Notes: a model not told the origin generated them from the sequence alone. DNA of 64,000 nucleotides from Primula veris (GCA_963682055.1 OY821744.1:31844967-31908966); one strand, 5' to 3'. Numbered from the stretch's first letter, positions 43,003 through 56,675 are shown. A program made the numbers and translations.

Positions 43003-43535
43003 GTAATATTTTGATTATAACCTAGTCGTACCATTACATACAATTCCCTATGTTATTTCTTTTCATACGATTTCCGTTGTTTCTTTTTATATACAACTCG
43101 CTAAGAATACTCCAGTGCAGTGATACCTCTGTACAATTTGGTACAGCAAAATTTCTTTTTTGCGTTTGATATACTAACCTAACTTTAATAGGTCTATTTG
43201 GGGTACCTCTGTCTAAGACTCAAATGAACGAGAAACCTCGCCCTTTTTAAACCTCTTTTGCACATCAATTAAGCAATATGTGTTTGGTTAGTGTACTAAC
43301 TACAAAACATTGTTGGTTTTTGTACAAATCCAAAGACCGTTATAGATTTGTGTACATAACTTTGAGAAACCCATAATTTTGTGAGGGCATTCACATTTTA
43401 GTTGCATCATATTGGATCTTGTAATTTGTAAGGTGTAGAGAAGTTGACACATTGATGTCCTAAAGTATTTTGCTGTTGATAGTCATACTTGCTAGTTTGA
43501 GACGTAATTTTTAAAAAAATTTGTGGCATTTCTAG

Positions 43536-46030
43536 CTGATGGTTATGAAGGAGAATCCTATGCCGCTATCATCTCCTCCTCAAAGACCTATTGCCAAGAT
43601 TCCAGAACAAGAGATACATACGCAGGAGTCGGTTTCAGCAACTGAGACCCCAGCTGCTGATATCGAGTCGAAAGACAATGGCAATTATCAAGAAGGAGAA
43701 GGTATGGGTCCTTGGTATAATGGGTTTGAGGGTTCGAAAATTTACAACTATATAATGGGAATTATCCTTTGATTATTCTCATAAGAAACATATGTATATA
43801 TAGTTGTTATTGCAATAACAAATAACCTTACTTGGTTAGTCTGAATCCTAAATCCTACCACATAGTAGACCTGGATTCAGAACTGTTGGTAGATATTTAT
43901 TTGTTATTTCGTTGTTTTCATGTTCTCCTTTTATAGCTTCATCCCATCTAGTAGTCTTAATCGCTTGTTAAATATCCTAATATTTCACGAGTATGAGACC
44001 TTTGCATATGTATGTATAAATTGTGCCTCTCCTGAATGAATTGTTCTGTCTTCTATTTTTCACAGCTGAAGGCTATTCAGTTTACATAAAGGGTTTATCT
44101 TTGCATGCCACACCTGCTCAACTAGAGGAGGAGTTTAAGAAATACGGAGCAATTAAGCACGATGGCATCCAAGTTAGAAGTAATAAGGTAAACTTGAAAA
44201 AGCTTATTTCTATTCATGACCTTGCTGTATCATCTCTCCTGTAATGGATTGTATTTTTTGGCAGCAGCAAGGGTATTGCTTTGGTTTTGTTGAGTTTGAG
44301 GAAGCAATTGCTGTTGAAAAAGCAATTGAGGTAAAAGCAACCAAATTTCTGTTAATCTAGGATATTCTGTTTCATTGCTTGCTCTTATACCTTCTGTCAA
44401 TTACATAGTTCGAGTATAAGTTAGCGAGGTTAAATCAATTTCTTATTATAGTTTATTTTTTCTCACTTGAATTTGTTTCCTGAATCATGTATCTATAGAA
44501 AACCATCTGCACTCTCGTCAGGATATTTAACTGCTTATATGTACCTTGCCAGTCAATTACCGAGTTCGAGTATAAGTTGGTGATGCTATATATTTTTTTT
44601 TTGTAGTTTTTCTTTTCTTTTCTTGGTTAATCATCAATTTAAGATCAATATAGGGCTCACTGCATTCTTGCTTTTTTAGCGTCTTCGTTGGGTATATTCT
44701 CACTGTAGTTTGTTGTTTTGCTTGATTTTTGCTCTGTATATGTGCCTGGTTTCTCATCTGATCTTGTATTGTTACTTTAGAGACCTTTTCAAATTTCAAG
44801 ATCTTCATAATTTGTTTTTCTGTTGGGTGTAATCCTGCAAGCATGTTCTGATATTTGAAGACTTTCTCGTCATCTATCATAACCATTTCCGCTATTTTTT
44901 TAACCCTTTGCTCGCTGTTTCATGCCTGTTTTTGCTTTATAACTGCTTCCAAATATGATAACATTGATTTTTATTTTCCTTTGGAAGTAATGTATCATAT
45001 TTTGTATTTCAGGCTTCACCTGTTTTGATTGGTGGTCGCCAAGCTTCTGTTGAAGAAAAGAAATCAACCAATACTAGAGGCAAGTTTTACAATGTCAACC
45101 TGGTCTTTTGAATTCCTATAGAATCTTGTCGGGCGGAATTCAGCATAATGAAGTGTTAAAAATTAATATTACCTGGTGCTATTTTTTTGTTTCATTTTCA
45201 AGAACTCATCTTCATACAAATCTAATTACATGGGGAACAAGGATTTAAAACCCTAGAAGACCCAAGCTAATACAGTATCCTACTCCTTTGACTCTTCCCT
45301 CCGTAAACTTGTTAGCATAAACCACCCAGAAATAAGTAAATTTTAGTTCCAAAAGCGCTCTACACCTAATTTAATCCCACCCACTTTTTTTCTCCAAAAA
45401 ATCGGTTTGGATTTAAAATAGTAACCCGTGCGTTTTGTTTTCATTTCCGTAAAAAAGTGAAAGCAAATACTCTACTTCATGAGTAGAGTGTGGTATCTTG
45501 ATAACTTGCGAACTATTACCTATCATAGTTTTCCTCAAGTTGAGAAACATTTCCGGTTCAAGAATAAGGGTTTAGTATAGGTGTACTTTTTCCATGACAG
45601 CTAGGAAAATTACTTTCTTTTTCTTGCACCTTTCTTCTACCAATCATCGCCCTCAATTTAGAATAAGATAAACTTGTTAAATTTCACTCCGAACAATCTT
45701 ATTTAAAATTCCTTTTTTTCAAACTTTTTTTGTTTACGTACAGCGACTTTCCGAGGGCGTTCTTCGAGCGGAAGAGGACCAGGGTTCAGAAATGAGGGGA
45801 CTAGGGGTGGTGGTCGTGGGAACTATGGAAATGGTAGGGGATACAACAACGATCGTAGCGAAAGCAATGGCAGGTCTGAGTTTGGAAACAGGGGAAATGG
45901 TCGAGGAGGTGGTGGTTATAACACAAGGCGGGAAGGAGATGGGTTCTAAAACGTGGGCCCACGTTCAAACCGAGGTGGTGGTGGTTTGGCTGCCAAAGCT
46001 GGTCCTCCACGTGTATCTGCTGCTGCATAA
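43536..46030 (+). pseudogene. G3BP-like RRM/RGG gene portion lacking NTF2 domain
   Basis: Plant G3BP-like proteins are stress-granule RNA-binding proteins with an NTF2 domain, an RRM and an RGG tail. Here five exons, 43536-43701, 44066-44187, 44265-44330, 45013-45079 (GC donor) and 45744-45949, encode a linker (VMKENPMPL), a full RRM (YSVYIKGLSLHATPAQLEEE, then QQGYCFGFVEFEEA, ending IGGRQASVEEKK) and an RGG region (RGRSSSGRGPGFRNEGTRGG). No NTF2 exons are found upstream. A TAA at 45947-45949 cuts off a tail that continues in the same frame to TAA at 46028-46030 (PPRVSAAA). RRM RNP-1 (YCFGFVEF) is intact. Could still be expressed, possibly fused to the FY-like exon. Confidence 0.75.
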
Positions 46031-47340
46031 GTTATCTTCAGTTAGGGATTATTTTGGGGTGTTTTTACGTTACTTGGGAATTATTTGACGGGAGTTTTTT
46101 TTGGGTTTCCCCCCTTCAGTTTTCTCTAGTTACTTAATTGGTCAGAATTTGGGTTGCAGTTCAATTGAAAGAGAAGCAATTGTTGTCTAGTTTGTAGTTT
46201 TAAGCTGCCCATGATGATTTGTTGTAGAACCATCAGTATGTGGTTATCATTCTTTACAACTTTTGAACTACAAAATCGTGTTGATTGAAGTTTCATTAGT
46301 TTGAACTTTCAAGCATGGTATTTTAGCAATTGGCCAGCTGAACAACTCTTTTGGTGCTTTTTGGCTGTTTTTTCTTTTTCTGTATAGGGATTAATTTTCT
46401 TCTGCAATCTGATATAATACTGGCAACCTTGAACGTATTCGAATTATATCATAAACACATGAAGGTATTAGATGGTGGCCAACTCGATCAAATTTTAGTA
46501 ATTTTTCCAACAATAATAAAATTACAGTGGTCCTGGCACCTAAACGTAAGATGTAGAAATAGGACTCATTGAAACTAATTAGCTAGACACATAAAAACTA
46601 GATTACCAATTCCTATGATCCTATCAACTCAGTTTCTAACTCTTCCATGCTTAATAGTTTTGGCATTTCAAGCTTTAAATTTCCAGGACCGACCTAAGCC
46701 CGTCCGTTTAAGTCGGTTCAAAATTTCAAAGTCTTCTGACTTTATTCAGGATTTCCTTTTATAAAAAAATAAAAATTAGATTCAGGATTTTCTATATAAT
46801 ATACCTGAGAAATTCACATTATACCAATAACCAAATATTGACACAGCTTACTTAACAAAATAACAAAACCTAACATAATATAGTTTCGTGTTTTGGGGAG
46901 TAACAATGTTGACTATGATATCAAACGTCACGTCATAAAGAAATATACTTTCCTTAAATTTATACCAACTCTTTTAGATCGTCGACGCCTAAATATTTAA
47001 ACGTAAATGGTGTTTTTCCTACAATACGCTCATCATATGCAATGCACTATGACCCGGCTTATTAGTTTATTGTAGTAGATAATCATAGTCCTGTATTTCC
47101 TAATAACACGCATTGCTTTGAAAAACGTGTTATCTAATAATTTGAAACAATTTTACTTCAAAATCTCCGAAAAGCATGAAAACGTCAAAGTTTTCGAACA
47201 AAAACCAATTTTCACTTAAATTGGGAGGCAGTAAAAGCAAATTTGTTATGATTAACTCATAAACTAAGGTATTTCAAAAAATAAAGTCGAGATTTAGCTA
47301 AAACAGTGAAATGGACAATTATTTTGCAACCTAGTCACGA
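46031..47340. other. 3' flank of G3BP-like portion and intergenic
   Basis: The first ~300 bp probably hold the 3' UTR; beyond about 46560 no gene or repeat end was recognised. Confidence 0.4.
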
Positions 47341-48865
47341 CACAAGACTTGCAAGACTATTTACTACTTCTGTTATGCTTTATATAAATCTGCACTAAGA
47401 TCACACGGTAAACACGGGAATCACACGACCAAAATGTAACTATTTTGTTGTTATCTTAGTGGTAGTTAATCAGTGGTTCAATTTAAATTAACAGATAGAA
47501 ATATAAACTAATTAAATTAGAAAGTAAAATAAATTAACCTTGTAAGTGATTAATCACATGTACATAGTAACAAAATATAGGGATCAATAACTTATTTTTA
47601 TATGCACAAAAAGACTTGTCCTAACTGAGTTTGACTGTGAATTAGGTAAATATGAGTTTGACTGAGTGATTAATCACATGTACATAGTAACAAAATATAG
47701 GGATCAATAACTTATTTTTATATGCACAAAAAGACTTGTCCTAACTGAGTTTGACTGTGAATTAGGTAAATATGACAATACACTTTTGTATTTACTGGTC
47801 ATTGTGTTCTTACTTTTATTGGTTTGCAGTGTGTAGTGTTGCTTAATATTTTATAAGATATATGATGGTGAAATTTTAAAAGAGAGGAAAAAAATGTTAT
47901 TTTTAGAGAAGCATGTGTTACACAATGGATTAGTATATTACTTAGTTTTAGAGAGAGAATTATACGACAAGCTTGTAATAAACGACAGAGGCCCGGTATA
48001 AGAATATAACATGATTAGCGTCAAATCTAACCCAACGGATAAAATAAATTACGGGGCGTATTTGATCGGATTTGTAAAATTTAAATTTAAACTCAATAAA
48101 ACTCCATCCATTATAATTAAAATTTCAACACAAATCAATCCAACCTGGAAAAAAAATTGCGGATTAAGGCGGGTTGGGGCTGATTTATTCTTAAATTTTT
48201 ATTTTGTTTATTTATTTTTTATATTTTACACAATCAGCCGAAATTTTAAAATAATTGTATATTTTAAAAAGAAATAAAAATAAAAATTAATTATAATACG
48301 TTTATAACATTCAGAACAAGTAAAAAAATTAAAAAATAATAATACCGGGAGGTTATTATCTTTAAATACACACAATGTGTATATATAGCGGGTTAAAACG
48401 GTTTGGGGAACATTAACCCGTGGTTTGTTAACCTCAACCATAACCCAAACCGCAAAATATATAACGGATTGGACAGGAAAAAATGACTTTTTTTGGACAC
48501 TCAACCCACACAAATCCGTACGGATTGGGCAATAGATGCGGCCATAATTAATCCTGGCCTTATATTTTCATCAAACGGTCAAAGTAAAAAATAATGAATA
48601 AAGCTAATTTAAGGTTGTATTGTTATATTTTCACTCCTCTTTTCTCTCTGAAAGCAAGTTTTTAAATAGTCCAACATTGTCAAAGATGACTTGTTTTTTA
48701 TTCGAGTTGAGATAAAGACAAAATTAATTATGAGTAGCACAATAAAATTGGATCGGTTATTTAGGTCTTTCATTTCACATACTTACATAAAATTATTTTA
48801 CAACTTTATTTGAAGAAAATCGGTTATTTTATCCAATTGAATTCGTGTCTAGCTATATAATCTTT
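47340..48865. repeat. Dispersed intergenic repeat, copy R3
   Basis: Modules in the order CTGCACTAAGATCACACGGTAAA, GAAGCATGTGTTACACAATG, GGATTAAGGCGGGTTGGGGC, GATGCGGCCATAATTAATCC, AATTATGAGTAGCACAAT. Its last part (from 48711) belongs to block B. Confidence 0.75.
47546..47774. repeat. 120-bp tandem duplication
   Basis: GTGATTAATCACATGTACAT begins at 47546 and again at 47666; the following ~110 bases are the same. The related copy at 62028-62140 has the segment once. Confidence 0.92.
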
Positions 48866-48866
48866 T

Positions 48867-50801
48867 AAGCAAAAAACCTAAGAGACTTTTGAAATCATCC
48901 ACGTCAGTCCTTATTCTGCAACAAAAAGTTTTGAAAATTAATCCAATTGTGTCTCTTTGTCAATATTAAGGGGTAAATTTTGGATTGCACCATGAAAACA
49001 AAATTATTTAAGGATTTGCCCATGAAACTGAAACTAATTAAGGATTGGTCCATTTCAGATTATATTTTAATTTACTGTCTGAACCAAAAACAGTCTGAAC
49101 CAAAAACAGTCTGAACTATTTTAAGTCATTTTAAAAACAGTCTGAACCATTTTAAGTCATTTTAAAAACAGTCTGAACCAAAAACAGTCTGAAATTTTTT
49201 AAGTAATTTTAAAAACAGTTTGAACTATTTTATAAACATTCTGAACTATTTTAAAAACAGTCTGAACTGTTTTTTTTTTTTTTTGCGTTTTCGGATTTTT
49301 GTTGATTTTTTGGTTTTTTTTTTTGATTTTTTGGGATTTTTTAAAAAAAAGTCGTGTTTTTTCGGGGTTTTGCCTCTTTTATTTTATTTTTTATTTTTTC
49401 CTATTTTTTTATTTTTTCATTTCATTTTTATTTTCTGGAATTTTTTCATTTTTTCTGATTTTTTACATTTTTATTGGTTAATTAGGGGAAATGGACCAAT
49501 ACTTAATTAGTTTCATAAATAATGGTCAAATCCTTAATTAAATTTTATAGCCGGAACAATCCTTAAATACTTTTGTTTTGATGGTCCAATTCTTAATTTT
49601 CTCGAAATGGAATATGAATGTTACGGTCCAAGGCATTAACAATTTCTTACATAGTACAACTATTGCTACAGAATTTCATTGTGAAAAGTAGTAAAACAGA
49701 AATCCTGCTAACCTTTAAATATAAAGAATGTTTATTGAGAGTTGTTCTAACTGAGAGACGATATCACTTCGTTATTACGAAATGGATAGAAAATACGAAT
49801 TAGAATGTGAACGAATTAATTGGCTGCGTAATCTTATTCCAGGATTTCTAACAGTTGATTTTATCAGATAACTACAAGTATTTTAAATATACTAAGTATA
49901 TTGGAGAATGATCTTGCCGTATGGAGAAAGTTGAAAACAAAACATGTTAATTGAATGTATAACAATATCTGAGATTATCATGGATCAGTTTATTTAATAT
50001 AATCTCTAATGACATTAACAGATTATGTCGAGTGGATGGGTATTGCCATAAAGTTTAGCACAAATTGTTAAAAGTTATCGAATTGATATTTTAAGTTTAG
50101 TGAAGTATTGTTTATGAACATTTGTTTATATGTACATGAATGGTTAACAAAAATATGTTTTTATTGAATACATTACAATGGATCATTATTGAATTTCAAT
50201 TAAAATGTCACGTTAAGTAAAAAGCTAATATTGTGGTACTTGGAAGGAAATATGTCTATTAAATGATATAGAATCACTCTGGCTCGTATTAGTTTATATT
50301 TAATGGTGATATGATGATTTAAACCTGTATGAAGTTTATTTTATATTACATTTATTAATTGAATTGTAATTTCACCCGATCACGTGTGATTGTCTAAGAA
50401 TTTATAGGGTCGCATATATTTGGCTATGATTAGTTAATCATTACATTATTTAGATAGATATTGAATTATAGTGTTAGAATTATAATTAGAATAGGACTAA
50501 TCTAATCTAATGTGAGTTCTATTAGGATAAGGAAACATATCATTCGTGCCTATAAAAGAAACACAACCCCTTTATATTTTAAATACAATTATTCAATTAT
50601 AAAGTGTTTTTATAATACAACAAGCGTAAGAGTGATAAACCTGTTACCGACCATACATCTCTATATATCTCAAGGTATTGTTTATTACTTATTTTCATTT
50701 TATTATTTTTAGGTGGGTACGTGTCTAGTTAATTAGATTGATATATCTCACTATTATTTAAATGAACAAGGGTCTTATGAGACCTTTGAACTTTACATTC
50801 C
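48867..50801. repeat. Third copy of the 1.6-kb direct repeat plus one arm
   Basis: 48867-50484 matches 320-1910 and 2077-3689; 50488-50801 matches the arm at 3693-4006. No inverted partner arm is present on the left here. Confidence 0.85.
48970..49603. repeat. Foldback element copy 3 with inner minisatellite
   Basis: Same inverted arms and AAAACAGTCTGAAC array (about 49076-49269) as at 421-1032 and 2177-2808. Confidence 0.65.
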
Positions 50802-52095
50802 GAAAATACTCCCGATGATAGTGGTATTTACATGTATTGAAATTAACGGAAACAAAAATTTAAATTCAAAATAAAATAAAACATGTCGTACTACAGTTTC
50901 AAGACTAGCAAAGAGCCAAAAAACTGATTTATTCTTAATTTATTTCTTCCATCAAATTCTGATCACCTTCTCTCCCATCAAGTAATCTATGAAACTTATT
51001 TTTTTTATGCACAATTATTTTCAGATAACACTATTATACGCGTTAAGTTGATAGATGTGTTTATCATTAATTTATAAATGTAGATAAATGATAAATGATA
51101 GGTGTAGATAAGTAAGTAGTAGGTTTAGGATTAGATAAGTAGTAGGTGTTATCGTTTTAAAAATTCAAGTAGATATAGTTTTAACTCTCACTTCTTTTAT
51201 CATTAGGTTTAATTTCTTCATACTTAGCAATTGACTGTTGGTTCCATGTTCTAATCAAGGTTTTTCAGCTCCCTACTTTGATTGTATTTTAGTATGGTAA
51301 TGTATTGTAGAAGATCGTTGTTTTTTTTTACCGCCTGTGCTATCTTTCACTTTCTCACTCATAAATTTATGATTTGGAAAAAACACTTTTTGTTTTTCTT
51401 TTTGAAGAAACCTTAATGGACTCAATAGTGAATACAAAGGATTTCTCTTTTGATAAATTACTGTCGTAATTCACTCTTTCACCAAATCTACAATAACTCG
51501 TTTTCAACAAATATTGTTGGTTTTTCAGATTTAAAACCTCAAAGACTATATTCTGTAAAGTTTTTCATATTGGCACTATGTAACTTAATTCTGCATAGTT
51601 TCCTAATTGAATTTGTTACATAGTCCCAAATTATCATTGTTGAAATTTTCAAAAAACAACAAACTTACATGGTAATCAGTTACCCATTTTTCAACAAACT
51701 ATTTTTTATACTCTCTTTAATGTATACAGGTAAGTTACTATAAGTCATTAAATATGAAAGAAATGAGTAAATAGATATAGATATTCAATTGAAATAAGTA
51801 CAAATAAAAACATTAGTAAATCTTACGCTTTTGGCGTCGTTACTTACGTTTCGGTAAAACTCGTAAAAAAAAAATGTTTCAGCACGCTTTAACGATTTAA
51901 TACACAAGCATATATTCACTTCTTATCATTGTAGTAATTTTCACAAATCATCAAACTTAGTTTGAAGTCCTTTTTCCAAAGAATTTTCAGTCTGAAACTA
52001 TCACACGTAAAAAGGTGAAATGGTAGGAATTCTTTTGACCTGAGAAGTTAAGACTCTAATGTTAGCACAACTTTTTTATTGCAAAAGTTGCTCGT
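50802..52095. other. Upstream region of F-box copy B
   Basis: AT-rich sequence collinear with 4007-5412; no gene seen. Likely contains the promoter of the F-box gene. Confidence 0.45.
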
Positions 52096-53424
52096 ATGCT
52101 CTTTCTTCTTATAATTGTCTTATTTGATGACAGTAACTTTCTTCTTACATCAGAACCAATGGTTCGTCGTCATTGTTCTTTTAAACGGATTAGGCATTTA
52201 TGGGTTCAACTTGTCTCGTGCTTTACCATTTACAAGACGGCTCCTCTTCCCGATGATGTTATTTTCGAAATACTCAGCAGATTACCACACAAATGCGTGG
52301 CCAAATGTCGAAGGGTGTGCAAAAAGTGGTATGAGTTGACATCAACAATTGATTTTGCTCATACTCATCTCCAAAGGCAAGACAGTATTACTACTGAAAA
52401 AGTATTGTTATTGCAGTGCGTAGATAGAAAAAAAAAAAACCCGTCCGAATATGGACAATATATAGATGGATATGATAATTTTTTCATTTTAAATGGAAAA
52501 GCCAAAGGGAAAAAAATTCTACCAGATTTGAACACAACAAGTGAGGTCTTTCCTTACCTTCACGGGTCATGCAATGGTTTACTTATCTTCAAGTCGCAAG
52601 ACAATAGTGGTAGGAATTACCTCTTTAACCCTACAACACAGGAGCGTATAAATATAAGGTGTAATAAGGGTGTCTTATGTGGGTTTTTCTTCCGCCCATC
52701 AAGCAAGGAGTACATATTGTTGTATATAAGTGAAGCCTGTATCGGTGGTACTTATAAATATTATTTATTTAGTCTAGAATCCGAGTCGTTAAGAAAAGTC
52801 TGTAATTTCCCTTATAATCCACTCATGAGGCAAGTATTTTCCAACGGAGCGCTTTATTGGAAGATCGCTTGTGAATGTGATTGTGGGAACTCTGTAATGG
52901 AGTTTAATGTGGAGACCGAAGTTTTCGATTCTTTTCCTCATCCAGGTAAACGTTGTGGACCCATGTGCAATTGCAGTAATATGGATACACGTCTCTTAGA
53001 ATTTAAAGGACAAATATTATTCTGCCGCACATTCAGTGACAATATTGATATGTGGGTTTTGGAGGATCACGAGAACCGTATTTGGGTTAAAAGGTATTCT
53101 GTACACCTTGATTGGGATCTCAAACTTTATCCGTTTGAAAACAAAGAAGGGTTTGAATCTGGAGTGAAAAAGATACGTGTTCTCAGTGTCCAAAATGGGG
53201 AACTATTGTTAATGTGGTGGACTAAAGGGCTGTTCTTATACAATCTGGAAAAGAAAAAGGTAAAGAAAGTAAACACAAGTGCGCTGAAGGTAAAAGGAAA
53301 GTTCTTGGGCGTTATTTTGGAATGTTGTTACGTCAGGAGTTTGGTTTCTTTGAAAGTCTCAACGAAATACCCAAACACTGGCAAATTTCCTACTTTTGGA
53401 CAAGTTATTATTGATTTAGAATAA
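52096..53424 (+). CDS. F-box/F-box-associated domain protein, intact copy B
   Basis: Single-exon frame of 442 residues, typical length for the family. By family it recruits substrates to an SCF (Skp1-Cullin1-F-box) E3 ubiquitin ligase; the substrate is unknown. F-box at residues about 50-90 (PLPDDVIFEILSRLP, CRRVCKKWYEL). The F-box-associated region follows: HGSCNGLLIF, NYLFNPTTQERINI, FFFRPSSKEYILLY, FSNGALYWKI, FCRTFSDNIDMWVLED, FESGVKKIRVL. The first ATG gives a hydrophobic lead (MLFLLIIVLF) that may be UTR; a second in-frame ATG at 52159 (MVRRHCSF) is an equally plausible start. Neighbours are transposons, and the copy at 5413 carries a frameshift. Confidence 0.88.
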   Translation: MLFLLIIVLFDDSNFLLTSEPMVRRHCSFKRIRHLWVQLVSCFTIYKTAPLPDDVIFEILSRLPHKCVAKCRRVCKKWYELTSTIDFAHTHLQRQDSITTEKVLLLQCVDRKKKNPSEYGQYIDGYDNFFILNGKAKGKKILPDLNTTSEVFPYLHGSCNGLLIFKSQDNSGRNYLFNPTTQERINIRCNKGVLCGFFFRPSSKEYILLYISEACIGGTYKYYLFSLESESLRKVCNFPYNPLMRQVFSNGALYWKIACECDCGNSVMEFNVETEVFDSFPHPGKRCGPMCNCSNMDTRLLEFKGQILFCRTFSDNIDMWVLEDHENRIWVKRYSVHLDWDLKLYPFENKEGFESGVKKIRVLSVQNGELLLMWWTKGLFLYNLEKKKVKKVNTSALKVKGKFLGVILECCYVRSLVSLKVSTKYPNTGKFPTFGQVIIDLE

Positions 53425-54198
53425 AGAATTTGATTTTTTTTTGCTTATCAACAAAAAACAGAATAAAGACTTTGATCTTGCTTTGTTAGAGTTTAGTTTT
53501 ATTTATCTCTTTGGTTGGTCCTTTACTTACTTTCACCTCGAATGACTTTACCTTTCAAAGTTTATTGATTTACCTTCCATTCCTGATGAGTGATGACTGT
53601 ACAATAATTTGTGGATATTCTGTTTCTTTTCTTCTGAAATCAGATGACCAAATCGCACCAACTCAAAATTTAGTTTCCGCCATGTCTAAAATAATTATGT
53701 AAAGAAACTACACATAAGAGGAATGAATGTAAATGGATAGTTTTTTTTTTAATTTTAAAATTAAAATTAAGATTTAGTTTTCTGATCGAGATATCTTAGG
53801 TTTTTTTGTCTGATCAACAACCGCAAATAAAATATTGATGGATATTAGTGAGAATTATAATAAATCTGAGTTCAATATAAAGAGACAATCATATATTTTT
53901 TATTTGGTTTGTGTCAGTTTTGATAAACAGATTTCAAAATACAAACATGAAAGACAAAAAAAAAGATCAAAGAGACCACGAATAATAAGCGGAAATGTGT
54001 TTTTTTACTTCTTGTTCATATAAACAGAAATATGCACAAATCACACGGGATTAGGCGTACAAATCAAAGTTCAAATTAAACAGTATTAAGTATACAAATC
54101 AATCATGATTAGACGTACAAATCAAAGTTCATATATTGTTAGTGTTCTGTTTTACTAGTATGGAGTTACATATATGCATAAATTGGTTAAATATCTAA
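53425..54198. other. 3' flank of F-box copy B
   Basis: Collinear with 6732-7507; no independent gene recognised. Confidence 0.4.
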
Positions 54199-54921
54199 TT
54201 ACACTACAACACAAGAGCAATACAGCGACAGAAATATCCGTCGCTAAAACGTGAAATCCGTTACAGATTGGCTCTTTGTGACGAAAATTTTCGTCTCTGA
54301 ATTCCGTAGTTAAAGTGCTTGTGGCTAAATGTTTGCTACGAAAATCTTATTCCGTAGCTATTTAGTGACATTATAGCGACAAATTTTCCGTCTCTAATTT
54401 TTTATGTTGCTACAAAATTCCGTAGCAAAAGTCTCACAAAAACCAATTATATAAAATAAATTACAATATAAATATAGTATAAAGGTGAATATTTACCCAC
54501 GAATATACATTGCTATTCCGTCGCAATTTTTTTTATTATAATATATTTTTTATTTTGATATTTAATTTAATATATATTAGAAATTTATCAATATGACAAA
54601 CCCGTACCAATTCCGTCACACTAGTGTGATTATTTAAATAAAAAAATATTTTAATACAATTAACAGAATTAATTTTATTAATTAAATAAAAAAATAAATT
54701 TATTAAGTAAACATTAATAGATATAAATAAAACTAATCTACAAACCAAATAACATGCTATAATGATAAACAAAATTTAACCGAATTCATATTACGTAACA
54801 GTACCGATACTAGCAAATATTACATGCCCAAAATATTAAAATGTCATAAACGGTTCACATACTTCCATGACCCACTAAATATCAACAGTTCCGATGCTAG
54901 TAAGATTACATGCCCAAAATA

Positions 54922-55158
54922 TTACGAGCCCGAAGAGGATGGGCCACTCGATGGATGACGAACTCTAGACTCAGGGGTTGGGGATCGCATCTGATATTGG
55001 GCTTGCATATCTTGTGGCTGTGTCTCAGGAAAAGAGTTAAAACGCTGCCGAGAAATAGGAGTATCATGTGATTCACAACCACGACCATAAGCTCGAACGC
55101 CACCTACGCTAACAGAGGTTCTACCTCTGCCAGAGAGAGAATAGCCAGGCCTAGTCAT
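54922..55158 (-). CDS. Possible terminal exon of a CACTA-borne gene (copy B)
   Basis: The open version of the frame at 8230-8466: begins MTRPGYSLSGRGR after an AG acceptor, reads through RSPTPESRVRHPSSGPSSSG and ends at TAA. Rich in Ser, Arg, Gly, Pro. No domain recognised and no upstream exon could be assigned. Confidence 0.35.
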   Translation of the reverse strand: MTRPGYSLSGRGRTSVSVGGVRAYGRGCESHDTPISRQRFNSFPETQPQDMQAQYQMRSPTPESRVRHPSSGPSSSGS

Positions 55159-56420
55159 CTGCATTGAAAACGAGAAATAGTAGCAAGGAATTAGTTTTAG
55201 AAAGAAGCTGCACAATTTCAATTTTGTATGCAAACAACTAATTTTCTTTGCACAACTAGTTTTAGACAGATAATTATTCATGAACCATTAGGGACTAACT
55301 TAGACGTTCCTATAGCCATACAGTGAAAACAGAAATTTGTAGCTGCAACAAAATGAAAATACTTTCCGAAATCTGAAATGCAAATCTTTCCATAGAGTGA
55401 AAACAGAAATTCATGTCTGTAGAAAAAAGAAAAAACTCCCCAAAATTGGACTCCGAGAAAAGTATTTTCATCACCAAATTAAGTGAATTTTCTATAAATT
55501 TAGACATTAATGGAAGCCAGAATCTTATTTTTGCAAAAAAAAAAAACTGCGCAATTAAACTCCAGAACTTAATTTATTGGCAAATCGAGTTCTAGGAAGT
55601 TAGCATGTGAAAGTAACTAGTTACAAAACACAGATTAACCTTCCTATAGCCATACTAAAGAAATGAATCTTCTAAAACGAATAATAATCCTCCCGAAACC
55701 AAACTCTGTATGTTGTTTCTTCTCCAAATCCAAGTGCAGTTTCTCTAATTTAGCATGTATAGTCACGAAAAACAGCCCAATCTTGAGTACAGAATCAAAG
55801 GAACTATATGCTATATGTATAATGTAATTCCTCAGCAAACCAAGTATCTTTTCTCTTAATTTAGCACCTAAAAGCAAACTGAGCTCATACTATTCCTTAC
55901 CAAAATAGGAATTTCATAGCTGCAAACAAGATTCTCCAAAATAGAACAAAATAAATCTATTTCCTCAACAAACCAAGCATATGTATTCTAAATTTAGCAT
56001 GTAAAAGTAAACTAAAGTTACTAAATGCATCTTAATTATTACCGAAACCAGAATCACATAACTGCAAACAAGATTCTCCAAATTAGAACACAAGAAATCT
56101 GTTTCCTCATCAGACCAAGCACATTTTCTCCAAATTTAGCATCTAAAAATTAACTACATGCATCCTAATCATTACCATATGTATACAGTATTTTGACGAA
56201 TGAGACTCATATGCACTATGAAGTTCTCTTTCGCTTCATTTCTCTCAAGATAAAAGCTTGTGTAAATTTTCATCTACATACATGGCTGTCTGTATAAAAC
56301 ATCATTACCAATGACTTGGCATCTTTCCGCTTTATTATTCCTTGAAAACAAAAACAATTAATTTGGGATTGGACATATATATTGATCTGTATAAAACATC
56401 ATTACCTAAGTGTTAATTAA

Positions 56421-56424
<4 letters not shown>

Positions 56425-56479
<55 letters not shown>

Positions 56480-56675
56480 ATCTATACACACATAAAAAAA
56501 CACATTATCTTTACACATCAATCACAACCCTCCATTTACTAACTTTTAATGGTCAAGATTATGTGTTTATTCTTGTTATTAGATGAACTAATCTTGACCA
56601 TTAAAAGTAAGTAAATGGAGGGTTGTGATTGATGTGTAAAGATAATATGCTTTTTTATGTGTGTATAGATCATTC

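Noticed and set aside
54536..54772. 78-codon minus-strand frame in CACTA copy B
   Set aside because: Ile/Tyr/Asn-rich translation of AT-rich DNA and not open in copy A.
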